Assembly (NCBI RefSeq): GCF_023824315.1
Contig: NZ_CP098732.1
Span: 2,852,001-2,916,000, forward strand
Origin: Acinetobacter tibetensis
Lineage (GTDB): Bacteria; Pseudomonadota; Gammaproteobacteria; Pseudomonadales; Moraxellaceae
Direction: 5' to 3'
DNA length: 64,000 nt
This document shows, piece after piece, positions 45,871-54,569 of this stretch (its first letter is position 1; every line of letters begins with the position of its first letter). The notes below the pieces were generated by a model. That model had not been told where the DNA came from, did not search any database, and worked only from the letters and a program-made list of their open reading frames with translations. A program made the position numbers and the translations under genes.

Positions 45871-45909
45871 AACCCGATTGGCTGAGCCATTTAGCCAATC
45901 GGGTTTTTT
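45871..45909. terminator. Terminator between uup and the acyltransferase gene
   Basis: AACCCGATTGGCT / AGCCAATCGGGTT with a 9-base loop and T run. Confidence 0.92.
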
Positions 45910-45971
45910 TATTGTTTAATTCAAATCGTACAAATAGCCAAAGTCATATGACAAACAAACCAATGAGTCGG

Positions 45972-46943
45972 CTATTTCTGCCACAATTTATGCGTCGGTC
46001 GTAGCAACCATTGTGATAATTGGCGAATACTTTGATCAAATATACGTTGCTGTAGCAATACACAAGTCAAAATTGACAGCACCACACAGACCAATACTTC
46101 CACAGCCACAGGCAAATTGAGCTGAATCATTCGTGCCAGCCAAATCACCACAAAACCATGTAACAAATACACAGGCAAAGTGTTTTGCCCCAAGCGCATA
46201 AAGCAGGTTCCTAGATGCTGAAATAACACCAGAAGCGTGAGTACACCCCAACTTGATAGCAATAAACACGCTATACGAGTCAAACTTCCTTGCCAGATAT
46301 CCACTTTGAGCTGAGCATAACTCAAACTGCCATACCACCAGAATTGACTTAAATTCGTCCAATACAGAATAAGCACGATGAAACCAAGACTTAGGCTTGC
46401 CCAGAGTACCGCGTGATTCTGCTGTTGTAACTTTTGCATGATGGGCTGACCATAACGATACCCCAACACAAAAAAAGGCAAGAAGACACAAATTCTGCCA
46501 ATGGAATAGGCATAGTTATTCCATGGCGAAAAACCAATGCCTAAAGCAATCAGCGCCGCGAGCACAAGGGCAAAACGGTTTGCATGGAACACATGCATAA
46601 ATAACGTCCAAGCCATCATCCCCATGAGATACCACATCAGCCAATACGGACGTTCAAACAAACTCCAATGCCATTGCCCAGACATAACTGCATCTGATGC
46701 CAAGTACAACAGTTGAAAAGGCACATAAAGCGCAATAAAAAAGATGAGGTTTTTGAGCCAGTTTTTATCTTTATACAACATGCCAGAAATAAAAATAAAA
46801 GCAGGCATATGTATGGCATAAATGGTTTCGAGCAGTAACTGATTACTCGCTTGTGACCAACCGATCATACGCTCCAGAAAATGCCCCAACACCACCAGAA
46901 AAATTAGACCTGCTTTGGCAGTATCAATCGCGTCATTTCTCAT
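45972..46943 (-). CDS. Acyltransferase 3 family membrane protein
   Basis: A 323-residue polytopic protein with about ten helices, of the OafA/YrhL acyltransferase-3 family that O-acetylates surface sugars or lipids. The first helix carries RNDAIDTAKAGLIFLVVLGHF with the R-x-x-x-x-D and VLGH residues seen in the family's active site, and IYAIHMPAFIFISGML is the second signature. No sugar-pathway genes lie beside it, so the target is unknown. Confidence 0.85.
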   Translation of the reverse strand: MRNDAIDTAKAGLIFLVVLGHFLERMIGWSQASNQLLLETIYAIHMPAFIFISGMLYKDKNWLKNLIFFIALYVPFQLLYLASDAVMSGQWHWSLFERPYWLMWYLMGMMAWTLFMHVFHANRFALVLAALIALGIGFSPWNNYAYSIGRICVFLPFFVLGYRYGQPIMQKLQQQNHAVLWASLSLGFIVLILYWTNLSQFWWYGSLSYAQLKVDIWQGSLTRIACLLLSSWGVLTLLVLFQHLGTCFMRLGQNTLPVYLLHGFVVIWLARMIQLNLPVAVEVLVCVVLSILTCVLLQQRIFDQSIRQLSQWLLRPTHKLWQK

Positions 46944-47285
46944 CTATACATGCAATTAATTTGAAATATGTTGCTAGTCTAACATCTGTATTTCAAGTTA
47001 CTTCATATCCATCATGCTGAATCATCGGGATAAAATGAATCCCCTTTTGTTCAGTCGCATAACCAGAGATGACCAAGCCAAATTTCAAGAGCATAGTTCA
47101 GTAAAAAGTACGCGTGCCCTATCCCATCTTTCACCTCATTCATTAAAAATCTAAAACTAGAAAAGATTAACTTGATAATCTTAATGACAATTCAACAGGT
47201 TAAATTACCCATTGGCAGCACAAACCAGATTTATCAACATCGATATGCTATACCTATCAACATAAGAATAACTGAGCCTTTTATC
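46944..47285. other. Intergenic region with a possible small frame
   Basis: About 340 bp without a strong gene. On the minus strand 46993-47094 an ATG-started 33-codon frame (MLLKFGLVISGYATEQKG at its start) reads like protein but has no ribosome binding site; it may be a remnant. The frame of the downstream LysE gene is open from 47172 but its true start is 47286. Confidence 0.35.
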
Positions 47286-47918
47286 ATGTTAGATTTGTCA
47301 CAAATTTTCGCATTTGCTTTGGTGAGCCTAGCAATGGTCCTCACCCCTGGCCCGAATATGATTTACCTGATTTCACGTTCAATTTCTCAAGGAAAAACAG
47401 CAGGTTTCATTTCTTTAGGCGGTATCGCTCTGGGCTTTGTCTTGTATATGCTTTGCGCTTCTTTCGGGATCACAGCGCTCGTTGTCGCAGTTCCATATGC
47501 TTATGACACGATTCGTATTGTAGGGGCTGTCTATTTACTCTGGTTGGCATGGAAAGCTTTACGCCCCAATGCAGCTCCTATTTTTAGTCTCAAAGATTTA
47601 TCTATCGATTCACCGTTAAAATTATTTTTAATGGGCTTTTTGACAAGTTTACTTAATCCTAAAATTGCGATTATGTATTTGTCGTTATTGCCACAATTTA
47701 TTCACCCACAACAAAGCAGTATTTTAGCGCAGTCTATTCAACTCGGTACAATCCAAATTTTTGTCAGCGTTTCAGTAAATGCAGTTATTGTTTTTTCTGC
47801 CGGTAGCATTGCACTTTTTCTACAGCGAAAACCACTTTGGGCAAATGTACAGCGTTGGCTCATGGGCACAGTTCTCGCTGGGCTTGCAGTACGCATTCTT
47901 CTGGAAAGTCGCCGTTAG
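47286..47918 (+). CDS. LysE/RhtB family amino-acid exporter
   Basis: Inner-membrane exporter of the LysE superfamily. The 210 residues include about six helices, the N-terminal signature LAMVLTPGPNMIYLISRSISQG and the second-half LTSLLNPKIAIMYLSLLPQF. The ATG at 47286 places the first helix correctly. The exported amino acid (threonine, homoserine or other) cannot be inferred. Confidence 0.9.
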   Translation: MLDLSQIFAFALVSLAMVLTPGPNMIYLISRSISQGKTAGFISLGGIALGFVLYMLCASFGITALVVAVPYAYDTIRIVGAVYLLWLAWKALRPNAAPIFSLKDLSIDSPLKLFLMGFLTSLLNPKIAIMYLSLLPQFIHPQQSSILAQSIQLGTIQIFVSVSVNAVIVFSAGSIALFLQRKPLWANVQRWLMGTVLAGLAVRILLESRR

Positions 47919-48048
47919 ACTGTCATATCAAAACCAGCAGATGGTGACAGGCAACGTTCATCCTCATTTTTAGCGTGGATAACCTTGACCAAATAAGTTC
48001 ATGCTACACTTTGCACAGTCTTCACTTTTTCAAACTAATTATATCGTT

Positions 48049-48984
48049 ATGAGCCAAGCACAGACCTATACACCTGGTGAATTTCAATGGTCATTCCTCC
48101 ATCCTAAATATTGGGGAGTTTGGCTTGGCATCGTTTTCTTAATGATACTGGCAATTTTGCCGTGGGCAATTCAATATCGCTTAGCCACTTTTCTGGGAAA
48201 TTTAGCATTTAATAAACTGAAATCCCGCCGTAAAACTACGCTGCGCAATTTAGAAGTCTGTTTTCCAGAATGGAGTCCAGAACAAGTCCAAGACAATGCT
48301 CGTCAGGTCTTTGTTGATCAAATGCTCGGTGTGTTTGAAACCCTTAATGCTTGGTACTGCCCACAATGGTTTAAAAAACGGGTCACTATTGAGGGTTTAG
48401 AACATATCCAAACCGCGCAAGCAGCGGGTAAAGGCGTCTTACTGCTCGGCACTCATTCCACCTTACTCGATGCAGGCGGCTATTTATGTGCACAATATTT
48501 TGAACCCGATGTGGTGTATCGTCCACAAAATAACCCTTTGTTAGACATGCTGATTTATCGTTGTCGTGCCACGATTTACGCCAATCAAATTGACCATGAT
48601 GATATGCGTGGTCTGATTCGTAATTTAAAAAATGGACATGCCATTTGGTATAGTCCAGACCAAGATTTCGGTTTAAAACAAGGGGTGATGGCGCCCTTTT
48701 TTGGGGTGCCTGCCGCAACTGTTACGGCACATCGACGTCTATTAAAAATTTCTAAAGCTGTTGCTGTTCCCCTGTATTTTTATCGCCACGGTGATGTGGC
48801 AAATCCAAAGTATCATCTGTTAATTGAACCAGTGGTAGACAACCTACCTAGTGAAGATGAAGTAGATGATGCAGCTCGGGTAAATCAAATTATTGAACGA
48901 CAGCTTCGAATTGCACCGACTCAATACATGTGGTTTCACCGTCGCTTTAAAACCCGCCCAGAAGGGTATGAAAAAATTTATTGA
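48049..48984 (+). CDS. lpxL: Lipid A late acyltransferase LpxL (HtrB family)
   Basis: Inner-membrane enzyme adding a secondary acyl chain to lipid A. The 311 residues contain one N-terminal helix (WLGIVFLMILAILPWAI) and the HX4D catalytic motif HSTLLD, plus VVYRPQNNPLLDMLIYR, the acyltransferase block WYSPDQDFG and the ending WFHRRFKTRPEG. The frame starts at 48001; the ATG at 48049 (MSQAQTYTPGEFQWSFLHP) fits Acinetobacter LpxL as I recall it. Neither start has a clear ribosome binding site. Confidence 0.92.
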   Translation: MSQAQTYTPGEFQWSFLHPKYWGVWLGIVFLMILAILPWAIQYRLATFLGNLAFNKLKSRRKTTLRNLEVCFPEWSPEQVQDNARQVFVDQMLGVFETLNAWYCPQWFKKRVTIEGLEHIQTAQAAGKGVLLLGTHSTLLDAGGYLCAQYFEPDVVYRPQNNPLLDMLIYRCRATIYANQIDHDDMRGLIRNLKNGHAIWYSPDQDFGLKQGVMAPFFGVPAATVTAHRRLLKISKAVAVPLYFYRHGDVANPKYHLLIEPVVDNLPSEDEVDDAARVNQIIERQLRIAPTQYMWFHRRFKTRPEGYEKIY

Positions 48985-49078
48985 TCAACTGTATCGGGGA
49001 GAAAGTATGATTTCATCCTCGATATTTTGATTGATACATTGGCTTGAACGGCACAACAGGACAAAAAGGATAAACTCA

Positions 49079-50185
49079 ATGAAGGTGATGCAGCTTCTTC
49101 CTGAACTGAATAGCGGTGGTGTTGAACGTGGCACACTCGAAATTGCCAAAGCGCTGATTAGTCAGGGGCATGAGTCATTGGTGGTTTCCAATGGTGGTCG
49201 TATGGTGGCGCAACTCGAAGCCGAAGGCTCTACCCATTTAACCTTGCCCATTCACAAGAAATCATTGTCCAGTCTGTGGCAAATTCGTCCATTACGTCAA
49301 CTTATTCAGCAGCATCGTCCAGACATTGTGCATGTCCGCTCACGCGTTCCTGCATGGTTGACTCATTTTGCCTTAAAAGGGATTCCTGCAACTGATCGCC
49401 CGCACTTGATAAGTACCGTACATGGTTTCTATTCGATTAATCGTTATAGTGCAATTATGACGCAAGCGGAAAAAGTCATTGCGGTTTCGGACAGTGTGGT
49501 GCAGTACATCACCGAACATTATAAAAATTGCCCTCCGCAAGATATCGTGCGTATTTACCGTGGTATAGACCCCAAAGCATTTCCACATGGCTATCAACCG
49601 TCAGTACAGTGGATTCAACACACCTTAAAAGACTATCCACAACTCGAACATAAGTTCCTCTTGTGCTTACCAGGTCGAATCACGCGTCTGAAAGGGCATG
49701 AAACCTTAATTGAATTAGTACAGCAACTACATACGCAATTCCCCTACCTGCATGCCATTGTGGTTGGCGGAGCTGATCCGAAAAAAGCCGCTTATTTGGA
49801 TGAACTACAACGCAACATTCAAAGCAAAGGCTTAGAACATCAGATTACCTTCGTCGGTCACCGCTCTGATATTCGTGAATGGCTCGCCTACAGTGATGTG
49901 GTCTTGTCTTTATCAAATCAGGCAGAAACCTTTGGACGTACCGCCTTAGAAGCCTTGTCCGTGGGTACACCTGTGATTGGCTGGAAAAGAGGTGGGGTTG
50001 CTGAAATTTTATCTTCAGTTTATCCGCAAGGACTCATCCCTGTTGATGATCAAGCTAAACTTATTCGTGTCATCCAACATCATATTGAACAGCCTCAACA
50101 CGTGGCTCCTGTCACGCAATTTAGCTTGCAAGACATGTGTGATCAGACTTTAGCACTTTATCAACGTATATTGGAGTCGTCATAA
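49079..50185 (+). CDS. GT4-family glycosyltransferase
   Basis: Probable lipopolysaccharide/lipooligosaccharide-type glycosyltransferase of 368 residues with two Rossmann domains. The N-terminal domain begins MQLLPELNSGGVERGTLEIA, and the C-terminal domain has the E-x7-E motif region AETFGRTALEALSVGTPVIG and LPGRITRLKGHETLIELV. AAAAAGGATAAACTCA before the ATG at 49079 is preferred over the frame opening at 49031. The upstream lpxL suggests a role in lipooligosaccharide core assembly; the sugar donor is unknown. Confidence 0.88.
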   Translation: MKVMQLLPELNSGGVERGTLEIAKALISQGHESLVVSNGGRMVAQLEAEGSTHLTLPIHKKSLSSLWQIRPLRQLIQQHRPDIVHVRSRVPAWLTHFALKGIPATDRPHLISTVHGFYSINRYSAIMTQAEKVIAVSDSVVQYITEHYKNCPPQDIVRIYRGIDPKAFPHGYQPSVQWIQHTLKDYPQLEHKFLLCLPGRITRLKGHETLIELVQQLHTQFPYLHAIVVGGADPKKAAYLDELQRNIQSKGLEHQITFVGHRSDIREWLAYSDVVLSLSNQAETFGRTALEALSVGTPVIGWKRGGVAEILSSVYPQGLIPVDDQAKLIRVIQHHIEQPQHVAPVTQFSLQDMCDQTLALYQRILESS

Positions 50186-50210
50186 TTTTTAAATAAATTT
50201 CGGGTATCTT

Positions 50211-50388
50211 AAAACACATAACCCGAGTTCTGCTTCCTGCAAAACTCGGGCATATGAGGTTGTGCTTTCAATCATAATTCTTGTTTTAGTGTTTGGTCGT
50301 CCTAACCAGCCATCATTTCCGTGATGATTTTCCTTCAGCGTCGTCTTCCTTAGTGGGATGTTCCGTTCCCTGTTCCGTGTGCTGATGA
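50211..50388 (-). ncRNA. Candidate CsrA/RsmA-sequestering sRNA (RsmX/Y/Z type)
   Basis: On the minus strand, about 175 nt with eight GGA motifs, all within AnGGA or AGGA. Four are in hairpin loops: GGGA-ACGGAACA-TCCC (50355-50370), CATCA-CGGAAA-TGATG (50311-50326), TGGT-TAGGACG-ACCA (50294-50308), and the loop AGGAA of a 12-bp terminal hairpin (50222-50250) that is followed by TTATGTGTTTT. TCAGC (50381-50385) can pair with GCTGA (50335-50339) to close the 5' half. GGA in hairpin loops is the CsrA-binding signature. No reading frame of note. The 5' end is inferred from a TATTCT -10 at 50393-50398; a GacA-type site lies further upstream. Confidence 0.8.
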
Positions 50389-50442
50389 AATAAGAATAAA
50401 AGAATTCTTATCGTTCGACCATTCGTCAGAGACCGAAACCTT

Positions 50443-50460
50443 TGTAAGCAATTTCCTACA
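50443..50460 (-). promoter_or_regulatory. GacA upstream activating sequence
   Basis: On the minus strand TGTAGG-AAATTG-CTTACA, one mismatch from the consensus TGTAAG-N6-CTTACA bound by GacA upstream of rsm genes. Its centre is about 64 bp before the inferred start of the sRNA and just beyond the stop of the EEP gene. Confidence 0.75.
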
Positions 50461-50480
50461 CAATTTCTCATGCAATTTGT

Positions 50481-51602
50481 TTACTGCTTCTCGTTTTTAT
50501 AATCCTGTGCAATTTCATCCGTTACTATTTTTTCTTCTCGCTCCGCTTTTTCAATCCCTTCTTGTATGGCAATCTGAGCTTCTTGCTCATCTGCATCCGT
50601 TTGCTCCAATTCCTCTTGCTGTTGCTCAAATAGACGTCCCGTTTGTAATTTGACATAGATAGGAAAGTGATCTGAACCGATATGCGGTAAACGCTGCATT
50701 TGAATGAGAGCAAAATCAGTACTGTGAAACACATGGTCGAGAGACCAGCGTAAAAAGGGATAATCGGCATGAAAAGTATTCACATAATGCCGCCCAACTC
50801 GCGGGTCGAGTAAGCCACTGATCCGTTGGAATAGACGCGTCGTTCGTGACCAAGCCACATCATTCAAATCCCCCATGACAATACAGCTTTGATCCAGCTC
50901 TTTGATTTGATCACCGATAATCAACAATTCAGCATCTCTTAACGTTGAATCCTTGGCTTCAGTCGGACTAGGCGGTTTCGGATGTAGACAGTACAACTGC
51001 ACAGGCTGCCCTGAAAGCAGCAGCACAGTAGTATGAATGGAAGGAATTTCATCACTTAAAATAAATTTCACTTCTGTATCGATGAGTTTCAAGCGACTAT
51101 ACAAATGCATGCCATACAGGTTATCTAAGGGAATCGGGACACAATAAGGATAATCCGCCTCAAGCACCTGTAATGCCTGTTGCCAACACTGATCTGTTTC
51201 TAAGGTCAAAACCAGATCGGGTTTCAATTGAGTAATTTGTGCAATTAATAAGTGATATTGTGTATTGGGTGTGAGTACATTCGAAACCAATAATGAAATC
51301 TGCCGCTCGGGCTGCAATTGCTCGTGAGAAACAGTCTGAACCTGTTTTTTCCACACGAAGGTATAAGGTAAAACCATTTTTAACTGATATGCCAAGGCTG
51401 CGATTAACGCGACGAAAATCAATTCACGTTGTAAATCCCAAGGATTAGGCCAAAAGATCAGTAAAATAAAGGCCAGAAGCCCAAGTGCTAAAATTTGTAG
51501 TCGTGGAAAATCGGCTCCGCGAATCCACCATTCATCACGCGGAATCAATGACCAAAACGTCAGAATCACCACAACAGCCGCCAAGATTTCCACCCAAATC
51601 AT
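50481..51602 (-). CDS. Endonuclease/exonuclease/phosphatase (EEP) family membrane protein
   Basis: A 373-residue protein: two to three N-terminal helices (residues 3-20, 35-50 and 60-75), then an EEP-fold domain with the active-site-like segments LLVSNVLTPN, LTLETD, CIVMGDLNDVAWS and IGSDHFPIYVKL (the last His is catalytic in the fold), and a Glu/Gln-rich C-terminal tail. The catalytic domain would lie in the periplasm. Substrate (nucleic acid or lipid headgroup) unknown. Located directly upstream of the sRNA region on the same strand. Confidence 0.85.
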   Translation of the reverse strand: MIWVEILAAVVVILTFWSLIPRDEWWIRGADFPRLQILALGLLAFILLIFWPNPWDLQRELIFVALIAALAYQLKMVLPYTFVWKKQVQTVSHEQLQPERQISLLVSNVLTPNTQYHLLIAQITQLKPDLVLTLETDQCWQQALQVLEADYPYCVPIPLDNLYGMHLYSRLKLIDTEVKFILSDEIPSIHTTVLLLSGQPVQLYCLHPKPPSPTEAKDSTLRDAELLIIGDQIKELDQSCIVMGDLNDVAWSRTTRLFQRISGLLDPRVGRHYVNTFHADYPFLRWSLDHVFHSTDFALIQMQRLPHIGSDHFPIYVKLQTGRLFEQQQEELEQTDADEQEAQIAIQEGIEKAEREEKIVTDEIAQDYKNEKQ

Positions 51603-51790
51603 ATTGTTTTTCTCAATCTATTCCGTTTGGTAAACTAAATCTGGACTAACTTTATCAATTCTGTATGTATCATAAACAAGTTATTTCGTTCAATTATAGT
51701 GATGTTTTACTTATGTAGTACTTGCAGTTGTGGTCGCTTTTGATACACTCAAACCCCTTTTAAATTTTTAACGCACCGAGGCAAAATGAC

Positions 51791-52909
51791 ATGAAAGTAG
51801 GTCTGGTCGGTTGGCGCGGGATGGTTGGTTCTGTCCTTATGCAACGTATGGTTGAAGAGAATGACTTTGCTCACTTTGAGCCATTCTATTTTTCTACCAG
51901 TAATGCAGGTGGTGAAGCCCCTGCATTTGGTGGTAAGACTGCCCCAGCACTTATGGATGCGACAGACATTAACAGTCTGAAGCAAATGGATGTCATTATT
52001 ACCTGTCAAGGTGGCGACTATACCTCTGAAGTCTTTCCAAAGTTAAAAGCTGAAGGCTGGAAAGGCTATTGGATTGATGCAGCTTCTACCCTGCGTATGG
52101 AAGATGAAGCCATCATCGTGCTTGACCCTGTCAACATGAACGTGATTAAAGATGGTTTAGTGAATGGCACTAAAACATTTGTCGGCGGTAACTGTACCGT
52201 TTCACTGATGCTGATGGGCTTAGGTGGTTTATTCCAAAATAACCTTGTGGAATGGGCAACCTCAATGACCTATCAAGCGGCTTCAGGTGCAGGCGCGCAA
52301 AATATGCGTGAACTGATCTCTGGTATGGGCTATTTGTACAACAACACCAAAGATTTATTAGATGACCCACGCTCTCCAATTTTAGACATCGACTCTAAAA
52401 TTGCTGAATTACAACGTGGTGAAGGTTTCCCTTCTGCAAACTTTGGCGTACCGTTAGCGGGTTCCCTCATTCCGTATATCGATAAACAGCTTGAAAGCGG
52501 TCAATCGAAAGAAGAATGGAAAGGTCAAGTTGAAACCAACAAAATCTTAGGCAATCAGCAGATTGTTCCAATTGATGGCCACTGCGTCCGTATTGGTGCC
52601 ATGCGTTGTCACTCACAAGCAGTTACGTTGAAATTGAAAAAAGACGTGCCGCTAGATGAGATTGAAGACATGTTACGTAGCGCGAACCAATGGGCGAAAG
52701 TCGTTCCAAATACGCGTGAAGCTTCAATGACTGATCTGACTCCTGTTGCAGTAACAGGCACACTTAGCGTTCCTGTAGGCCGTTTACGTAAACTGAATAT
52801 GGGTAAAGAGTACCTCGGTGCATTCACTGTGGGTGATCAACTGTTGTGGGGTGCTGCTGAACCACTACGCCGTATGCTACGTATTCTAATTGATTTTAAA
52901 AATGCATAA
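51791..52909 (+). CDS. asd: Aspartate-semialdehyde dehydrogenase Asd
   Basis: NADPH-dependent enzyme that converts aspartyl phosphate to aspartate semialdehyde, feeding lysine/diaminopimelate, threonine and methionine. The 372 residues show [19 protein letters not shown] (nucleotide loop), catalytic Cys135 in [10 protein letters not shown], active-site histidine in [14 protein letters not shown], and a [10 protein letters not shown]-terminus. GAGGCAAAATGAC precedes the ATG. The order asd-fimV-truA is as in Pseudomonas. Confidence 0.97.
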   Translation: MKVGLVGWRGMVGSVLMQRMVEENDFAHFEPFYFSTSNAGGEAPAFGGKTAPALMDATDINSLKQMDVIITCQGGDYTSEVFPKLKAEGWKGYWIDAASTLRMEDEAIIVLDPVNMNVIKDGLVNGTKTFVGGNCTVSLMLMGLGGLFQNNLVEWATSMTYQAASGAGAQNMRELISGMGYLYNNTKDLLDDPRSPILDIDSKIAELQRGEGFPSANFGVPLAGSLIPYIDKQLESGQSKEEWKGQVETNKILGNQQIVPIDGHCVRIGAMRCHSQAVTLKLKKDVPLDEIEDMLRSANQWAKVVPNTREASMTDLTPVAVTGTLSVPVGRLRKLNMGKEYLGAFTVGDQLLWGAAEPLRRMLRILIDFKNA

Positions 52910-52929
52910 GCATTTTTAAATTTTCAAAC

Positions 52930-52957
52930 AAAGCCGATCAATTATGATCGGCTTTTT
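52930..52957 (+). terminator. Terminator after asd
   Basis: AAAGCCGATCA-ATTA-TGATCGGCTTT followed by TTATG. Confidence 0.9.
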
Positions 52958-53049
52958 ATGTAACTAGAATGTTATCCATTTACAATTCCTCAACATCTCG
53001 GTAATGTATAATTCTCTCGTTGCGATATATGACCAGAGTCAAAACTAAG

Positions 53050-54501
53050 ATGACTGTATATAACAAATTAAAAATTGCTATTCTCGCCATTATTGCATCG
53101 CAAAATCTTCACGCGATTAGTATTGATCCATTACAGATCCAGTCTGCGCCTGGAGAATTACTCTACGCAGAAATTCCATTTCATCATGCAAAAACCGATG
53201 AGCCTGTTCAAGTCAGCTTGGCGACACCAGAAGATATCAATACCTTAGGTGTTGTTCATCAACCTCCAGGTCATCTGAATTTCTTTTCTCGACAAAACAG
53301 TTCAGGTGAGGGCGTCATTACCATCACGTCATCTCGTCCATTGACGGAATCTGAGCTGAATATCGTGGTGCGTATTCAGGAAGGTAATGCGGTACATTTA
53401 CGCCATATTCGTACACCGATCCAACGTACCACTGCACCTAAGCCGATGTTTAGTGCCAAAGCCAATGAAAAAGTGCTTAGTCCAATCATGATTGTGAGTG
53501 AAAAGGATATTGCGCTTAACTTGCCGACCAGTGCTCAACTTCAGCCTCCTGAAGCAGCACAACTGAATCCAATGTCCAATTCAGTTGATTCACTAAAACT
53601 AAAAACAATACAACCGCCAAAGTTGGCAACAGTGACTGACTCAAATGAAGCGCCTATCGTCGTTTCTAGTTTAAATACCGCGAGTACACCAGCAGCACAG
53701 GCCAAAGTGCTTACCGAAACTCAGACTGACTCAGCAAAGTCAACGACAAGCATTGCCAAAAATACCTCCAATACGGCAAATCTAACCCCTAAACAGTCAT
53801 CTGCCCCGCAAGTACAGCAGTATCAGAAACGTGCGGAAACAGCGAAAGTTTCTGCTGCATCAGCTCAAGCAACAACTTCAACACCCAAATTACCAACTGA
53901 ACCAAAGCCAGCAACCATCAAGCCTGCTCCTACTGCGGCAGTAGCTGACGTGAAAAAAGTTCAGCCTAATCAGCATACCGTACAAAACAATGAATCGCTT
54001 TGGGCAATTGCACAACGGGTTGCCACTGAGCAAAATCGTCCAATTGGTGAAGTGATGCAGCAAATTAAAACCCAAAACTCGCATGCATTTATTCGGGGTG
54101 ATATCAATCGATTACGTCGTGGGGTGACTTTAAACTTACAAACCAATACCGCCAATAAATCCCAACAAAAAATTGTGGCTCCACCCAACACAGTGGCAAA
54201 ACAATCTGGAAAAGCAAAATATCGCCTGAATCAAGCCGAAATGAGCTTAGTGGCAGAAAAGAACCCCGAAACCACCAATGGAACAGCAAAGCAGAAAGCT
54301 AAGAATGAGCAAATATCAAATGAATTGTCATTAAAAGTTATGACATCTCGGGAAAAAACCGTTAAATTACAGAGAAACGTAACTCAGCTGGAATTGGCAC
54401 TACGTCAAAAGGACCAAAGAATTCAATTATTAAATGCTCGTCTTGCACAATTGCAACAACAGTTGAAAGCACAACAAGCACAGAAAAAGCCAAACAGCTA
54501 A
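53050..54501 (+). CDS. fimV: FimV N-terminal, periplasmic part
   Basis: Periplasmic part of a FimV-like hub protein tied to type IV pilus and cell-pole organisation in Pseudomonas. The 483 residues have a signal peptide (cleavage after HA, residue 22), the FimV N-terminal domain (LQIQSAPGELLYAEI, SRPLTESELNIVVRI), a Ser/Thr/Ala/Pro/Gln-rich linker (about 130-300), a LysM-like domain (residues 309-360, HTVQNNESLWAIAQRVA) and a C-terminal coiled coil (about 430-480). It lacks the transmembrane helix and cytoplasmic part, which are in the next gene. Start at the ATG 53050 is chosen because the n-region then fits; 53029 is possible. Confidence 0.85.
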   Translation: MTVYNKLKIAILAIIASQNLHAISIDPLQIQSAPGELLYAEIPFHHAKTDEPVQVSLATPEDINTLGVVHQPPGHLNFFSRQNSSGEGVITITSSRPLTESELNIVVRIQEGNAVHLRHIRTPIQRTTAPKPMFSAKANEKVLSPIMIVSEKDIALNLPTSAQLQPPEAAQLNPMSNSVDSLKLKTIQPPKLATVTDSNEAPIVVSSLNTASTPAAQAKVLTETQTDSAKSTTSIAKNTSNTANLTPKQSSAPQVQQYQKRAETAKVSAASAQATTSTPKLPTEPKPATIKPAPTAAVADVKKVQPNQHTVQNNESLWAIAQRVATEQNRPIGEVMQQIKTQNSHAFIRGDINRLRRGVTLNLQTNTANKSQQKIVAPPNTVAKQSGKAKYRLNQAEMSLVAEKNPETTNGTAKQKAKNEQISNELSLKVMTSREKTVKLQRNVTQLELALRQKDQRIQLLNARLAQLQQQLKAQQAQKKPNS

Positions 54502-54569
54502 CGTGTTATAAATTTTTTAATATTAGAATCAGTGTCTTAAGATTACATTTGATTCGTAAGGGGTAAAAC

